A DNA stretch of 62,000 nt from Gnetum montanum (lineage: Eukaryota > Streptophyta > Gnetopsida > Gnetales > Gnetaceae): positions 489,005 through 551,004 of the forward strand of contig MNCI01022277.1 in NCBI GenBank assembly GCA_015680685.1, in the 5' to 3' direction. How positions within the stretch are numbered: the stretch's first letter is position 1; every line of letters starts with the position of its first letter. Under the pieces are notes generated by a model, which had not been told where the DNA came from, searched no databases, and worked only from the letters and a program-made list of their open reading frames with translations. Below, one piece after another: positions 46,966 to 58,419 of this stretch. The position numbers were made by a program, and so were the translations under genes.

Positions 46966-48602
46966 TGAAACATCTTAAAAAATGCAGGGTCATCCTTACT
47001 TCACCAGAATCTTGCAATCCACACAGCACGATGGCAATTCATCGACAGAAGAACGTTCTGAGTCCAGGTCGGCCAGTCGGAAAATTTTCTACTTTGAGCA
47101 TGGACAGGTTCTATACCATCCTGCCCGCCTACCAAAGTAGCCTAAATAGCTGACAGCCTGCTCAGGAATAGCATGCAGAATCGACGGCAGCATCCTGGAT
47201 GCGTAAGAAATAGTTCGACAAGTTTTCTAAGTCATGAAGCCTTTTATGCTATGTAGCGTAGCAAGCTTCAGAAGATGATGGTGAAATGAAGTGCTACACT
47301 ACACGACGTCACATAGTGTAGCGTGGCAATGACTTTACTACCCACTCCCCTCACCCAATTTTGAGTTCTACAGTGATGTCCTTTTTCGTCAGGAAGCGGT
47401 GAACCATGTCTGCTACTATGCTATGCTGGGCTACATGGCACAGCAAGGCATAGAAATCTTGCGGAAAAGATAGAAGGTATTTTGAAAGGTGGAGTCAACG
47501 AATTTCGCAAGACTTGCATCGCAAGAGAAAGTTTGCAAATTGGCAAAACTCTTGCGACTAAGGCACGTTGCTACACTACATAGTGTAGCATAGCGTACCA
47601 AGCATGTAACAGACAGCAGAACGTGCGACAAGATGCTACGCTACGCCAAGCATGCTATGTCATAAAGCACAATGAGGCATGTAGGTGATTGCACGACATC
47701 AATGCACTCCACCTAATCGAACCATTGGCACACATCCCCAAATGCTGACGACGTGATTATGGTGTGGTAGGATCGTAGTTATTGCATGGCAAGTTTGCAT
47801 CGCAATGGTCTTGTAGGTCCAATGATCATAGATGACTCAAGTGGTGCCAGTAAGACAAGGCAAGCCTATGGCACATATCATTCAAAAGTTGTCCCTTTCC
47901 GCTTACCTTCAGCCCTATAAATATCTCGGCAAACAGCATATAACAGGTCGACAATTTTTTAGAGGTACCCGCAATTTGGAAAAGTTTAGAATTTTTAAAG
48001 TTGGAAATTGCAAAAGAGTTCGCATCTTTCTTGATGCAAACAGCTTCCAAGTGGTGGGAACTTTGAAATTCTGAAAGAAATATCTCCCTTCTCTCCAGCA
48101 GTGTAATATCAAAGTCATCTGTCTAATGTTGTAAATAGTAACTCTCTCTCCACTGGCGAGACGTCCCTGTCTCTATTCTACCACATTGGTAGAGCCTTGC
48201 ATTGTTTGTATGCGAGTACGTGTCCAAGTGCATAGCTCTTTTTGCTCGGCATGTCCTAGTTACTCTCGGGATTTCTGTACTCCGTCGTGCTATGTAGCTG
48301 ATTGTATCCACCCTGACTGGACGAGTTTGTAGCTTTGGAGCAGTGCATGTTTCTAACCATAATTTACTTTATTTCCCATTTACTATCTCTTATCTTTGCA
48401 TTATTTTATGTTTTTTTCACCTTTAAGCATTATTTCGTATTATTGTTACATTTTTACAGTTTCTCTCCTGCTTTATTTACCTGTAAGCACTATCTCACAT
48501 TTCGCATTATTTACATTGCAAAAGGCTATATTGACACTGATGTAAGTCCCTATCTGATCAACTAAACCGTTCAGGGCACCCCGTGTCCGCACACACCCAA
48601 CA
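46966..48602 (+). repeat. 5' LTR of element D (Tat/Ogre-like)
   Basis: Begins TGAAACA and ends ...CACCCAACA; about 1637 bp. Landmarks colinear with LTR C: TTCACCAGAATCTTG near the start, GACAAGTTTTCTAAG, GCGTAGCA palindromes (47.2-47.7 kb), TATA box TATAAATA at 47916-47923, GTGTCCAAGTG, ATTGTATCCACCCTGAC, and CAGGGCACCCCGTG near the end. Inserted into the integrase region of element C. Confidence 0.8.
47916..47923 (+). promoter_or_regulatory. TATA box of LTR D
   Basis: TATAAATA preceded by CAGCCC, matching the degenerate TAGCCCTGTAAATA of LTR C at the equivalent position. Confidence 0.6.
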
Positions 48603-48620
48603 CTGCCCTCCCGTGGATAT
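48603..48620 (+). promoter_or_regulatory. Degenerate primer-binding site of element D
   Basis: CTGCCCTCCCGTGGATAT follows the LTR terminus directly. It resembles the TGGCGCCGTC.GTGGGA-type PBS of plant Tat-type elements with several substitutions. Confidence 0.4.
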
Positions 48621-48689
48621 GGGGTTGGAACTTTCACATCCGTCGACCCCCGGCATTCTTCTAGCTGCAGACATTTTCGGTCGCTACAG

Positions 48690-49615
48690 TTTTCTGGAAC
48701 TAGAAGGAGGGCCTTTTGGTGCCTTTGCTTCATGTCACAGTAGTTCTATGAGCCTTCTACACCCTAATACACACAAGCATAAATGCGACACCCTCTTGCA
48801 GTTGTTTACACTCTATGCAGTGCCAATCGGTCACCCCGATGGTTCCTCCGGAACCCTACGGAACATAAGGCCTCTGATCGTTGGTTAACTAGCTCATTCT
48901 ACGGTTGTCTTGCATGCATTCTGAACCCCATCTCATGTGGTATAGACTAGTCACCTTGACAATCCCTCCGAGATCCTGCGAGACATAAAGCCTACCTGAT
49001 TGCTAGCTAGCTTGCCCATCCTACGGTTGTCTTGTCTATGTTCTGTACCCCATCCAGTGTGGTACAGACCGATCACCTTGATGGTTCCTCTAGGATCCTG
49101 TGAGACATAGAGCCTACCTGGTCACTAGTTAATTTGCTCATCTTACGGTAGTCTCGTATGCCTTCCACACCTCAGGTTGCATTAGCGTAGACATGACACC
49201 CATCTGTGGTTGTTTACGCGTCCTACAGTGTAGATCGGTCACCTCGACTGTTCCTCCGGAACCCTACAAGATAATAAGCCTTTTGATGGTGATTTAACTT
49301 GCCTTTCCTTTTTACAGTAGTCCTGCATGTGTTCTACACCCTAGCCAGCGTAGGTAAAAATGTGACACGCTTTGAGGTTGTTTACGCCTTATGTGGTGCA
49401 GGTCGATCGCCTCGACGGTCCCTCCAGGATCCTGCGGACATAAAGCCTTCTTGATCATTTATCAACTGAACTTGTCTTATGGTAGTCTTGCACGTGCTTT
49501 GTACCTCATCACACAGAAGCATATACGTGACACCCTTTACGGTTTTTTACACTTTGTGTGGTATAGATCGATTGCCCCGACGATTCCCTTAGAATCCGAC
49601 AAGACGTAAAACTAG
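48690..49615 (+). repeat. Leader tandem array of element D (about six units of 130-180 bp)
   Basis: Each unit holds a GATCGGTCACCTCGACGGTT-like phrase, TCCGGAACCCTACGG..ATAAAGCCT, and an ACGGTTGTCTTGCATG..TTCT.CACC phrase. Units near 48830, 48945, 49070, 49230, 49400 and 49565 are recognisable. Element C has only two to three units at the same place. Confidence 0.75.
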
Positions 49616-49687
49616 CTTTTGTTTGATTTTTTCAATCCCTTGTTCTATTGCACTTTTTGCATTTTTTGCATAATCACTTGCTTAGCA

Positions 49688-51473
49688 ATGGCATCCACCA
49701 CCACTGCTATTGACACCTTCAACGCGGAGGTGCCCTTCGCGGTCCAAGGCACTACTAGTGCCGAACAATGGCTGAATCCAACGCAGGAAGCACGCTGGTC
49801 TCTCAGAATCCAAAATCGAGGACCTAAGGGACTAGCCCAGCAACACAAGTGTTATGGTTTCCTTTGTGCAAAGGTGCAGGCTAATCTACCCTTTTATTTA
49901 CATGAACTCGAAGAAAAATATAACTTCGAGTTCGCTTACTACAACAGGGCCATGGTCTATCCTGCCGATAACCCAAACAGCCTATTTGGCGACTCAACCC
50001 GCTATTACCGCTCCAACAATACCATCCACCAAGTGGTGGACAACGCAAACAACACCTTTAGTGTAGGCGGTCCCAACGACACCCTTGATGGGTCAAATCG
50101 CCACCGCCACCATACCACCTATGGGAGTTGCCTCTATAGTCCCTCAGCCATCTACAACATCGTCCGGTCTAGACCAAGTGTTTTAGCTCATCCAGACCCT
50201 AATTGAGGAAGTAAAATGCCTCAAAGTTGTTGGGTCCAATACGGTACAAGTCATGGACTTCTATCAGGATGACCCCGTCAACCCTATAACCCTTGCTTTG
50301 ATATTGCCACCTGGGATGTTCCTCCAGCACTTCATAAAGTACGATGGGGAAGGGGATCCCAATACAAATCTTGTCACTTTCCGGTCAAAGTCTTTGCTAT
50401 TACAACAGTGGCTGCATATGATCATTCGCGTCTTGGCCATGTCCCTAGCTGGGAAAGCCCTAGATTGATACCGCGTGTTGCCATGTTCATCCATTTCAAA
50501 TTTGGAAGAACTCTTGACCTAGTTTGTAACACGCTTCAAATATAGCTTGAAGCTAGAAACCACACTGGATCAACTGATGGGCGTGAAACAAGACCTGCTA
50601 GAACTAGTCTAAAAATTCATTCAACGTTGGAGCGTGACACGTAACAAAATCCGTGAGCCCATCGTGGAGGCTCACTTATTAGCTATCTTTAAGGATGTGA
50701 TGAATGACTTCATCAAGTCCAAACTGTATTACCTCACTCCACACTCTCTTAACCAAGCTTTCGCTCAAACGAAAAGCATACATGACACGGACGAAGTGAG
50801 CAAAGACCTGGCCTACATCACTTACAAGAACAGCTTTGCAAAAAAGAACAAGAGTAAGGCCCCAACAACCATGGTGGCTGTTGTGGTCGCTGAGGCCAAG
50901 CCCAAACATAGCAACAGCGGAAGCAAGAATAATAAGAAATCGTACATACCTGCGGCTGATTCTGCACCCAAACTGGGCTAAGTATCACAACCTGCCGCAC
51001 CTGCGCTTGAGACATCTGCATACACTAAACCCAACTTTGAGTGCAAAGATCGTTCGAAATACACCCCACTGCCTCTCAAACCTTCAAAACTCCTGAAGCA
51101 ACTATTGGTAGCAGGATACATCCAACATAAGCAAATTTTGGAGGAAGCAAACATGAGACATCGACACTACTGCGAGCTCCTTAGGAATCCCTCTTTGGCC
51201 CAACCCAATGTGCCTTCGATTCCTAGGGATTTCAGGCTAGATAGGTTTTGTGACTACCACCAACTATGTGATCATACCATGGATTATTGTCTATCGTTGC
51301 AGGATGACATCCAAAGATTAATCAACCTGGGAAAGCTGGTGTTGGATGAAAGTAACCCAATGCACCCTGAAAATCAATCTATGTATGTCTATACAGATCC
51401 CCTCAATGCCAATAATGCTGATTATGTAATCAACGCCATCGGTATTGACAATGATCCCACGCCATCCTTCTAG
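49688..51473 (+). pseudogene. gag of element D (Tat/Ogre-like)
   Basis: ATG at 49688 opens a 172-codon stretch (MASTTTAIDTFNAEV, SLRIQNRGPKGLAQQHKCYG, FYLHELEEKYNFEFAYYNR). It then shifts frame near 50060, where about 0.5 kb of the Pro/Ser-rich region present in C is missing. It resumes with VMDFYQDDP (50250), HFIKYDGEGDPNTNLVTFR, HLLAIFKDVMNDFIKSKLYY (50670-50735), a Lys/Asn-rich linker, and the Cys/His segment FCDYHQLCDHTMDYCLSLQD (51247-51306). It ends at 51473. Gag forms the particle and binds RNA. Fewer stops than in C indicate a younger copy. Confidence 0.8.
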
Positions 51474-51879
51474 CCATTTGTGATTCAACGTAGTGCACCA
51501 ATACCACCAATGGTTGGTCCAAGTTTGCAGCCGCCCTTCATCTTGAAAGTCCCACCACGGGCATCTACCTTTGCACCGCCTGTTGGCGAGGCCATGTGAC
51601 CCCGTCAGTTACCACCTCTAGCTCCATTCATCATCTGGGGGCCAACATCTTCGACAGCCCCCATCTCATGCAACAACATTAAACAACCTCCTCGCCCCAC
51701 AAGGCAAGAAGCCTACTTGGTGGATGAGGTGTCGAAGGGGAATACCGTTAAAAGTATCTCTAAGCCTATGCCTTCATCCCTTTTATTTACACCTTCATCA
51801 CCAAAGATGAAGGTCAACACGATTACATAGCCTGCATCATCTTACTGACAAAGATCTGAACCTAGGTTTGAGGTCGTCT

Positions 51880-52830
51880 CTCCTCGAGAAATTCTTCTTC
51901 TAGGATGAATCGAGGAGGAGGAAAGTGACAAATAGGCAGGCGGCCAAGACTTCTTGGATGCCCTCACCCAGGTCGGGCAAGCCCTAAGGCAGAAAAATGC
52001 TAAGTTGAGCTTGTACGACTTGGTCATGACATCTGTACCTCACCACAAGGCCCTAGTCTGCATGTTAGCGGCGATTCCGATCGACGAAAACATGCCAGCG
52101 AACAATAAAGAGATCCACTCAGTCATACTCCCCTCTATACCCACAAAGTCTGCAGTACCTCAATTAACTTTCAACAATGATGCCATTAAGAAAGATCCTG
52201 AAGGGGGCCAAGTGACTATGGCGCCTCTCTTCATCACAATTCTGGTCAGCCAACACAAGATCCGAAGGGTACACATCGATGATGGGGCTGCCAAAAATGT
52301 CATTTCCTTCCCTATTATAGATAAGTTGGGATTGGTCGACCAAATCAAACCAATGGTGACGTCGTGTCTACGATCCTTCAATGGGGCATGCAACTTGGTG
52401 AAGGGCACAGTTCACGTAAACTTTGTAGCACAGGACCAGTTCCCCACAGACGCAACGTTCATCATGGTCGAAGAAATGCCTGGGTTTAACCTGATCTTCG
52501 AAAGATCATGGTTAGCCCAACTTAGGGCTATCTCCTCACCTATACACCAGGAAATCCACTTACCATACGCGGGTAAAGAGGTGATAATCCATGGCGACGG
52601 GATAGTAACATAAGCAATTAGCAACGTAGGCATGGAACAGGGTTCAGGAGTTACAACCTCTGAAGATGAAGCACCTGTTCATGCATGCATTAATCATACA
52701 ACGAAGGGATTGGTCCAATAAGCCGACCCTCAAATCGAAAATGCATGGTGTGAGTTGCCCTTCCAAGCGAAGGACAGTGTTATGAGTGGGGGCCCAGGCA
52801 AAACACCTTGACCCTATGTTCCGATCAACC
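51880..52830 (+). pseudogene. Aspartic protease of element D
   Basis: An open frame of 219 codons (51954-52613) carries RRVHIDDGAAKNVISFPII with the retropepsin DxGA site (about 52263-52320) and EEMPGFNLIFERSWLA. It matches element C residue for residue over long stretches, without C's stop before RVHIDDG. A stop precedes the acidic C-terminal tail (52620-52810). Confidence 0.8.
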
Positions 52831-53161
52831 CATGAAAGGTCAAGAGGTAGCTACGTATAGCATAGCAGCCTTGCGACCTCCCACCCAGTTTCTATCCTTG
52901 CATATTTGTTGTTTTCTTGTCTTGTCAATATGCCATCCTTTCAACATGCTACGCTAACAGCCCAATATGGCCCAAAACTAGCAACAGCCCGAAATGGCCT
53001 AAAACTAGCATACGCGAGCATGAGAACTTTACATAACACATAATTTAATACAAAACTGATTTCCTTTCTAAATTTTTTCATTTCATTCAAAATTTTCACC
53101 CATTGACAGTGTTTGTAAAATTTTCAAAATTTTTAATAAAAAAAAGGGGGATCCCATGCTG
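52831..53161 (+). repeat. Left minisatellite of element D (2-3 units)
   Basis: CCCAATATGGCCCAAAACTA and CCGAAATGGCCTAAAACTA at about 52962-53010, the same unit as at 38618-38825 but with fewer copies. An A/T-rich stretch follows. Confidence 0.65.
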
Positions 53162-56100
53162 TCATGGGTTAGCCCCGTTCGCATCGCCTTCACCATTTTC
53201 CCTTGCTTCATCTACTTGTGCATCACCCACTCCTGTGTTTCCCCCTACTAGCTCTTCATTTCCTCCCTCCATGAGCCTCACACCTTTGTTGAGAGCCTGT
53301 ATCCCAAAAATAGAGTAGTTAGCTAGGGAAATGAATGTGATAAACACTAGCTATAGCATAGCATTAAAGCAACTAACCTAAGGAGAGCCTACGTCAGTCT
53401 CAAGAGGTATCTAGTCTAGACCGAGCCTGAGGTGACGCCCAATCTCCTCTATCGGAATGTCCATCCAACGCCTGCCACTAGGCTCAGCATTTGCAGTGGC
53501 AACTTTCTCCCTTTCCAAGGTCGTCCACTTTAGAGGTTCCCAAGAAAGGCAGGCAGGTGCGGTCTCTCCTATAGGAAGGTTCACCCTCAGGTCAGGAGAC
53601 TCCATGACCTTCACCTACTCTTTAAACCTAGCCTCAAAAGCATCGATGGCCTTCATGAACATTTCGTACGAGAACGCCTCCACAACAGCATCTTTATACA
53701 ATCTTTGATGGGTTGTGTTTTCTAGCTTGTATGTATGTTTATGATCCCTCTGGGTTTTTCCCCATTCGAAGACCTTAGCACTGATGTCCTTCATATATTG
53801 GCACTTCTAGGCTAGCAAGTCCATCTGCATCTGTTGTTCGATTATTTCGTGGGTGGACTCCACATTTTGATGAACGACAGTCCAAAACCTGGCATAGTCG
53901 TCTATAGCCCTTTTCAAATCGATAGGCTCAAGGTTACGGTTTATGAGGAAATTGATCCTTGACTTGAGGTTCTCCACCTTGGCGACCAATTCAGCCTCTC
54001 TCTGCTCGGCCCTTTGGACCCGTTTCCACATGTACTTGTTGGTGCGTCTACACTCCCACAGAGAGCGCTCCGAGTGCAAGACACATTTGTAAGCCTTGTC
54101 AAACATACAACGAGACACCTCAGTCACGTCAGGAAAAAGTGTGGGCATCGCACCTACCTCCATAGGCTGTGCTGGGTCCCACTTAAGCTGAGAGGCTATT
54201 CAAGCGCACAAATCACAGTAATCACGTTGGCATAACATAATCAACAAACTCAAAAATTTCAACATAGAAACATAAGGATAGTTAACACTCCTACTTACCC
54301 ACACGAGGGTCTGCCTGCTGAAGGCGTTTGATCATGTCATCAACAAGTCCCTGAAAAAATGCAAACTTGTCAAGGACTTCAGCCCATGACTCCGTACGAG
54401 GCGGAGGAAGTCCTGAGACATCAGCAGTAGCACCTGTTACACGACTAAGCATGTTAGCAATGGCCAAAATGGACTATGGTAAGGCATAAACAAAGCCTAA
54501 CTCACTACCATCCGACTGCAGTGTTTCTTCTTACTGATGCAAGATGATCACGGTAGGCTCGGTAGAAGGCCCAGCCAAGTCCATGAATGCCCCTATCTCA
54601 TGTGTGGTGCCTTTCCTTTCAGGAGAGTAGCATTTTTTTTATTTTGGGGAGGTACCTCTTCGTTAGGAAGAGACTCCCTAATGACAAGAGTCCCTACCTT
54701 AGAGACAGGAGCTCCATTATTCCTGATCGGGACCCTCTCCTCCAAAATCGAGGCCCCCGCATCTTTATTTTTCACCCTCGTCCTGAGGGCTGACACTTCC
54801 TCGTCGCCTTCTTCTTCGTCTTCTTCTTCTTCTGCTCACAAAAGGGCATGCATACATCAATTCAATTCAAGTTAACTCAAAACAGATGCCATGCTACGAT
54901 GCACTACCTAACGAAGCATAAAATAGCTAGCAATAGCAAAGTAAACTAAATATTACGTAACGCTCACCAATGGGGGGTTTCATTCACCGTAGCTTGAATT
55001 GCGGTCTTCGCCCCTCCTCTTCATGATAACTTCCCCTGGTTGGGGAAGGTTTCTTTCTTCGTAGCTCTGTAGGCACGGTCTTAGCTATGAGACCTTCACC
55101 CTGTGTCACATTGCCAATTATGGCAAGGGGCATCTCTCCTACGTTGTCCTGGCCGCAAGCACTACAAACTGCCAAACCTTTAGTCGTTATAGACAACGAC
55201 TCCTTGACCATTTTTGGGGGATCTTGGGCTTGCATAGTCTAAAGAACTTGTCAAATCCATGGCTTAGGAATTTGTTCACAATCTAGCTCGGACCAGACTC
55301 CATCCTCCTGGACTACCAAGAACTCCGCGAAGTGCTTTAAATAGCCTATGTAGAAAACATAGTGTATGTTAGAGCGAGACTCTGTTTGCTCACGGAGTTC
55401 CAAAATCTCAGCCTGCAAACCACTACATAGGAATCTGGCCTAGTTGTAACAGGCCACCTCCTTCATGACTTCCCGCATTACCCAAGCCTTCTCAAGCCCC
55501 AAGACCTTCCCTTGGCTGAGCAATTAAGGGAATGCACGGGCACGAAAGACTAGGTATATCCCCATGGAAGGACCTTCCTTAAGCTTGTCCATAGGGAATC
55601 CCTTTTGCTCCTTGGTGAGCCTTAGCCACTCCTCGATGTGCTGCTTCTGAAGGGTCAACTCCTGCTTGTCCTTCGACATCACATCAGCACCATCGATAGG
55701 GATGCCAAAAAAATCTACAAATAGCTGATCATTGATGTCAATGACCACCTAAACACCCCGCACGTACATATGAAAATGGCTCGCCTGCCCCGAGAAGGAG
55801 AGAACCAAGGAAAGCATCTTGGTAGCAGGGACGCCTAGATTTGGAGCCATGAACAAATCCATAAGTCCAGCCATTCAGATTTTCTTGAGCAAGGGGTCTG
55901 GAGCCCCTTGTTCTAACCAACTCTAGCTTGCCGCTACTTCGCCATATTTGAAGTAAATGTTTCCCCTTGCCTCTTGGCAGTTACCACCGTCACCTCACGA
56001 GGCTTCTTTGCTTCTATAGCAATGATCACGAAACATACTTAGCATAACAAAAAAAACTACGAAAACACTTGAGCATGTGGCACCCGCCTGTTAACCCACC

Positions 56101-57544
56101 AGGTCTATACGGTGAGGGAAATAGCGGGAGTTCAGCCACCAGGACCGCTTCAAGCATGACCTGCTTGAAAGGTTCTCTCCACTCCTTGTCCAACCAATCC
56201 TTCACCCTACAATGATCGTAGAAGGTGATGAGCATGCGTAGTTGGGAATAGTATCCCTCCCTGCAATGAGCAATCACACCCGCTCGCAGGCTCTTGGCAG
56301 AGGCAAATTCCCGTAGGCCTAGCTGCATTGTGGCCAACTCACCTGGCTAATCATAAACCCCATCATCATCAATATAGAACCTAGTGACAAGCACACACTA
56401 TCAACACTCAGCCAAGTATGGCTGACGTTGCACAACCAAGCAAACAAAAGATGCGAAACTCACCCGCCAACACAATAGACAGTCCCTTGTGGGTTCTGAA
56501 AGTACATCGTCGTGTGGCATGCAAGATACAACATGTTGTATGGGTGATAACACTGGTATTCTGGCATATCCCAGATCTAGGCTAAATGCCTCAACCCTAT
56601 TGAGTGTTGGTTAGACCCTCCTCCTGGCTTGCTTGTGGTCGTGTCATCGGAAAGGTACCTCAGGATGCCCCGATTTGTCCTTGGCAGTATGGCCTCTATT
56701 ATGTCGGATGCCTGTGGTTCGTCTAAGGAGGACCAAACCATGAGACTAAAATGGCTGAGAAGGAATTGCAAGAAGTCTCACGCCCCATCCCTGAACCAAA
56801 CAACTCACTCTCCCAAATGTATTAGGGGAGGAGGAATGTTGGCCATAGGTCCGCTCACATGACATAGGACCCCTTCAAGGTCCAAAACGATCAGCTTAGA
56901 CCTTGACCCTACCCTGCATGACAAAAATATCAAATATTGACATCAAATTTAAATGCAATGCATGTGCAACATAGCAACTCTTGGTAAAACATGAATGTAG
57001 CATAACATAACCCCTTGTTCACCATAGCGTAGTAAAGATGTGAAAGCCTAGCGTAGCAAGAACATGCAAGTAGCTTAGCGTAGCAGCAAAATAACTAACG
57101 ACATACTCAAACAAAAACACATGTCATGGTGCTACATCACACATAACGAAGCCCTCCTGAGGGGTTTACGCCATAGCATGCCAAGATTAAGCAACTTAAA
57201 GGGCCCCGGCCCCTCAGTCGCGACAACCGCGGATATGGCAATGACCTTGCATGCAATCACAATGACATCCTTGCACAATAGCCACGACCAAAAGAAAAAG
57301 AGGTCACGGCAACAAAAAAACTCAAATAACACGGCTACAGAAAATACAAATAGAAAAAAAAATGAGACGTAAAACCAGAGTAGAAAGCGGCAGAAGGTGC
57401 AAGATGAAAAGGGTGAAGAGACATGAAAACTCACTTAGTCAATGGTGTGCTCTCCCACTCTGGAACGCACACTTATGGCCCACTCCTCAAGGTCTTTTTC
57501 ACCACCCTGACCTTCGCAAGCACCAACTGAGTTTTAGGAGCCAT
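53162..57544 (-). pseudogene. Antisense spliced gene in element D, copy 2 (FCP1/NIF-like exon, coiled coil)
   Basis: Exons 5' to 3' on the minus strand: 57544-57435 (MAPKTQLVLAKVRVVKKTL); 56913-56464 (phosphatase-like: KLIVLDLEGVLCHVSGP, then VVWFRDGA, FLQFLLSHFSLMVWSS, then MPEYQCYHPYNMLYLACH); 56380-56100 (YIDDDGVYD, FYDHCRVKDWLDKEWREPFK); 56013-54968 (IYFKYGEVA, LMDLFMAPNLGVPATKM, IDINDQLFVDFFGIPIDG, IEEWLRLTKEQKGFPMDKLK); 54831-54512 (charged, Glu/Lys-rich); about 54480-54295; about 54205-53380 (coiled coil, WKRVQRAEQREAELVAKVEN); about 53347-53162 (acidic Gly/Glu/Asn tail). Donors GTGAGT, GTGGGT, GTGAGC and acceptors GCAG, CTAG, ATAG are visible. In-frame stops remain (for example in exons 1 and 2), so this copy is not intact. 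I infer a host-derived phosphatase-like module carried by the element; the other exons have no known family. Confidence 0.7.
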
Positions 57545-57694
57545 GGCCTTGCTTGCAGATTTATGACCTTCGCTTTAGAAATTCGCCTCGCTAATCGATT
57601 AACACAATTGCTCCGCGCTCCGAAATCACCGAGTGCTCCGATGAGGATTCTGCACTTTTACAGTAAAAATGTTGAAATTACCAGGGTTCAATCC

Positions 57695-57704
57695 CTATTT
57701 ATGG
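57695..57704 (-). promoter_or_regulatory. TATA-like box of the antisense gene, element D
   Basis: The minus strand reads CATAAATAGG about 150 bases upstream of the ATG at 57544. The flanking sequence matches the CTATATATAGG site of element C, so the site is conserved in position. Confidence 0.5.
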
Positions 57705-57719
57705 TAGTAGTGGAAAAAT

Positions 57720-58400
57720 GAGGAAACTTTTTCTCTCTCTCTCTCCGATTAATGCGAAGCGCAGCGTGCAGCATAGCATGCTCGCCACGACATCATGACA
57801 CTATTAGCATTTAAACCTTGACATGCTTCAAGCCAATTACTCGCCTTCCTGGCAAAAAAATAATATAATAATAGTTTTTTTCAATTAAAGGTCTGAAAAG
57901 ACCTTAAACTAACAAGCCTAGCATAGTTGCACTCCTCAAAACCCAAAAAATAGTAATTCCAACCCGTAACGTTCGTAGTCCGCAGTGACATTAAACTAAC
58001 TATACCCTTACATCAGCAGTTACCTCATATGACTCGACATAGGTGGTAGCATATTTCCTAGCAGTTTCGTGTCTTCATTCCTGCACTGGCAGTTCGATAC
58101 CCCTAGTACTCGCAATTTTATTCTTTTCACCATTATTTTGCATATCAAGATTTTTCATGTCACAATATTGCAGTCTGAGATGACACTAAACTAGCAGTTT
58201 TGCATTCGTATACCAACGGTTACACAACTTTGCACTTCACATCAACAATTTACATATCTCTAACAATTCTAGACTCTTGTGCCTTGGCGGTCCACCACGA
58301 CCTTAAACTAGTAAACTCCCAAACCTTACATCGCCTTACTTAGCAAGTCACATCTAGGTGTTGCTTTGCATATTTACGTTTCACACAATCTCTGATGATC
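57720..58400 (+). repeat. Right minisatellite of element D
   Basis: Repeats of a unit GG..TCC.CA.TGACCTTAAACTAGCA with interspersed pyrimidine-rich sequence at about 57890-58330, equivalent to 43990-44400 in element C. Confidence 0.7.
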
Positions 58401-58419
58401 CTTACTGACGCTTTCATCT

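Noticed and set aside
32339-48602. LTR C and LTR D as the two LTRs of a single element
   Set aside because: A full leader, gag and pol follow each LTR, the LTRs are strongly diverged, and element C's integrase is cut at LTR D.
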